This document shows positions 5,066 through 6,769 of a stretch of DNA of 6,769 bases, one piece after another. The position numbers and the translations under genes are program-made. This DNA is from an uncultured Corynebacterium sp. (GTDB lineage Bacteria > Actinomycetota > Actinomycetes > Mycobacteriales > Mycobacteriaceae): assembly GCA_943908385.1 (NCBI GenBank), contig CALTTF010000087.1, positions 1 through 6,769 on the forward strand. The letters are read 5' to 3'. Within the stretch, counting starts at the first letter, position 1. Every line of letters starts with the position of its first letter. The notes under the pieces were generated by a model that saw only the letters and a list, made by a program, of their open reading frames with translations, did no database searches and was not told the origin of the DNA.

Positions 5066-6769
5066 CCTCGCTGACCGGAACGAGCGAGATCTTGCCGCGG
5101 TTGTCGATGTCCGCGATCTCGACCTCGATCTTGTCGCCGACATTGACCACGTCTTCGACATTCTCGATGCGCTTGTTGCCGCCGAGCTTGGAGATGTGGA
5201 TCAGGCCGTCGCGGCCCGGGGTGAGCGAGACGAATGCACCGAAAGCGACCGTCTTGACCACGGTGCCCAGGTAGCGCTCCCCGACCTTCGGCTGCTGCGG
5301 GTTGGCGATCGAATTGATCTGCTCGATCGCTGCGTCAGCGGCCTCGCCGGTGGCGGCGGAGACGTAGATGGTGCCGTCGTCCTCGATGGAGATGTCTGCG
5401 CCGGTGTCCTCGGTGATCTGGTTGATGGTCTTGCCCTTCGGGCCGATGACCTCACCGATCTTGGAGACCGGGACATGGACGGTGGTGATCTTCGGGGCGA
5501 GCGGGCTCATCTCGTCCGGGCCCTCGATGATCTCCGCCATGGTGTCCAGGATCGCCTCGCGCGCGTCCTTCGCCTGCGTCAGGGCACCAGCCAAAACGTC
5601 GGACGGGATGCCGTCGAGCTTGGTGTCCAGCTGCAGCGCGGTGATGAACTCGGAGGTGCCGGCGACCTTGAAGTCCATGTCGCCGAAGGCGTCTTCGGCA
5701 CCGAGGATGTCGGTGAGTGCCACGTACTTGGTCTCGCCGTCGACCTCGCCGGAGACAAGACCCATGGCGATGCCGGCGACTGGGGCCGCCAGCGGCACGC
5801 CTGCGTTGTACAGCGACAGCGTGGAGGCGCAGACCGAACCCATGGAGGTCGAGCCGTTCGAGCCGAGGGCCTCGGAGACCTGGCGGATCGTGTACGGGAA
5901 GTCCTCCTTGGACGGGATCACCGGCACGAGGGCGCGCTCGGCGAGGGCGCCGTGGCCGATCTCGCGGCGCTTCGGGGAGCCGACGCGGCCGGTCTCACCT
6001 GTGGAGTACGGCGGGAAGTTGTAGTGGTGGATGTAGTGCTTGGAGGTCTCCGGGTGGAGCGAATCCAGCTGCTGCTCCATCTTCAGCATGTCCAGGGTGG
6101 TCACGCCGAGGATTTGGGTCTCGCCGCGCTCGAACAGGGCGGAGCCGTGGGCGCGCGGAACCAGTTCGACCTCGACGCCAAGGTCGCGGATGTCGGTGAC
6201 CCCGCGGCCGTCGATACGGAAGCCCTCGGTGAGGATCTTGTTGCGCACGATCTGCTTCATCACCGCGTTGTAGGCGGCGCGGATCTGCTTGGATGCGTCC
6301 TCGTCGTCCTCGACCGGCAGGGAGTCGAGCAGATCTGCCTCGATCTCCTCCATGTAGGCGTTGGTGGCGTCGTCGCGCTCTGCCTTGCCGGCGATGGTGA
6401 GGAGCTTGGACAGCTTCTTGGAGGCCTTCTTCTCCACGGCGTCGAAGATCTCGTCGCTGTAGGACGGGAAGAGCGGGAACTCCTCGGTCTCCTTCGCGGT
6501 GCGCTCAGCCAGGCCGCGCTGCGCCTCGCACAGGGTCTTGATGAACGGCTTGGCGGCCTCGAGACCCTCTGCAACAGTGGCTTCAGTCGGTGCCGGAGCA
6601 CCGTCCTCGACGAGTGTGACCACGTTGGCGCCGGCACCCGCCTCGACCATCATGATCGCGACGTCTTCGACCTTCTTGCGACCCTTCTTCTTTTCCACGA
6701 TGCGGCCGGCGACGACCATCTCGAAGACGGCCTGCTCGTGCTGCTCGTGGTTCGGGAATGCGACCCACT
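5049..6769 (-). CDS. pnp: Polyribonucleotide nucleotidyltransferase (PNPase), N-terminus beyond the window
   Basis: PNPase is a trimeric 3'-to-5' phosphorolytic exoribonuclease of RNA turnover. The frame is open to the right edge; 572 codons are visible, so roughly the first 180 residues of a full-length enzyme are missing. Counting from the edge, the sequence opens with WVAFPNHEQHEQAVFE (end of the first RNase PH domain), then a helical linker region, then the second RNase PH domain with RAHGSALFERGETQ (about 205-218), the serine loop GSNGSTSMGS and the catalytic segment DAFGDMDFK, where D359, D365 and K367 match E. coli D486, D492 and K494. A KH domain follows with the GPKG loop at about 442-445, then an S1 domain from about 495 to 565, and an acidic tail EDEDDE. 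All key residues are present. In actinobacteria the gene is also called gpsI. The next gene starts inside its last codons. Confidence 0.97.
   Translation of the reverse strand, partial: WVAFPNHEQHEQAVFEMVVAGRIVEKKKGRKKVEDVAIMMVEAGAGANVVTLVEDGAPAPTEATVAEGLEAAKPFIKTLCEAQRGLAERTAKETEEFPLFPSYSDEIFDAVEKKASKKLSKLLTIAGKAERDDATNAYMEEIEADLLDSLPVEDDEDASKQIRAAYNAVMKQIVRNKILTEGFRIDGRGVTDIRDLGVEVELVPRAHGSALFERGETQILGVTTLDMLKMEQQLDSLHPETSKHYIHHYNFPPYSTGETGRVGSPKRREIGHGALAERALVPVIPSKEDFPYTIRQVSEALGSNGSTSMGSVCASTLSLYNAGVPLAAPVAGIAMGLVSGEVDGETKYVALTDILGAEDAFGDMDFKVAGTSEFITALQLDTKLDGIPSDVLAGALTQAKDAREAILDTMAEIIEGPDEMSPLAPKITTVHVPVSKIGEVIGPKGKTINQITEDTGADISIEDDGTIYVSAATGEAADAAIEQINSIANPQQPKVGERYLGTVVKTVAFGAFVSLTPGRDGLIHISKLGGNKRIENVEDVVNVGDKIEVEIADIDNRGKISLVPVSEDEDDE

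Overview
The window looks like a chromosomal segment of a high-GC Corynebacterium. The predicted DapA, ThyX and DapB read, from memory, as close orthologues of the C. glutamicum proteins. The gene order (pnp, dapB, thyX, dapA, then the start of an RNase J gene) also matches the neighbourhood remembered from that genus. No database search was possible, so the species is left open.

Layout from left to right. The first 26 bases hold the first codons of an RNase J-type gene (rnj) on the minus strand. Next to it lies a tight minus-strand lysine/thymidylate cluster, transcribed dapB (1762-2523), thyX (1009-1761), dapA (29-937), rnj. dapB and thyX abut with no spacer, and dapA and rnj are 2 bases apart. 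Only the 71-base thyX-dapA gap has room for signals; it carries a perfect 13-bp inverted repeat and a candidate dapA promoter. A 177-base divergent intergenic region (2524-2700) separates dapB from two plus-strand genes: an AMIN-like lipoprotein (2701-3348) and a membrane-anchored cupredoxin with a complete type 1 copper ligand set (3353-3763). Facing them, after only 9 bases, is a polytopic membrane protein on the minus strand (3773-5065). It overlaps by 17 bases the end of pnp, the polynucleotide phosphorylase gene, which runs off the right edge.

How the genes work together. DapA and DapB catalyse the first two committed steps of the diaminopimelate/lysine branch, which feeds both lysine and peptidoglycan. 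ThyX makes dTMP. RNase J and PNPase are RNA-processing enzymes flanking the cluster. The most unusual part is the block between dapB and pnp. The membrane protein and the cupredoxin resemble two successive modules of the large actinobacterial copper nitrite reductase / multicopper oxidase fusion proteins. Here they occur as two separate, convergent genes without the catalytic copper oxidase module. This suggests an extracytoplasmic copper electron-transfer pair of unknown role, with the AMIN-like lipoprotein possibly associated.

No tRNA, rRNA, CRISPR array, insertion sequence or prophage gene was seen. No stretch of 300 bases lacks a gene.
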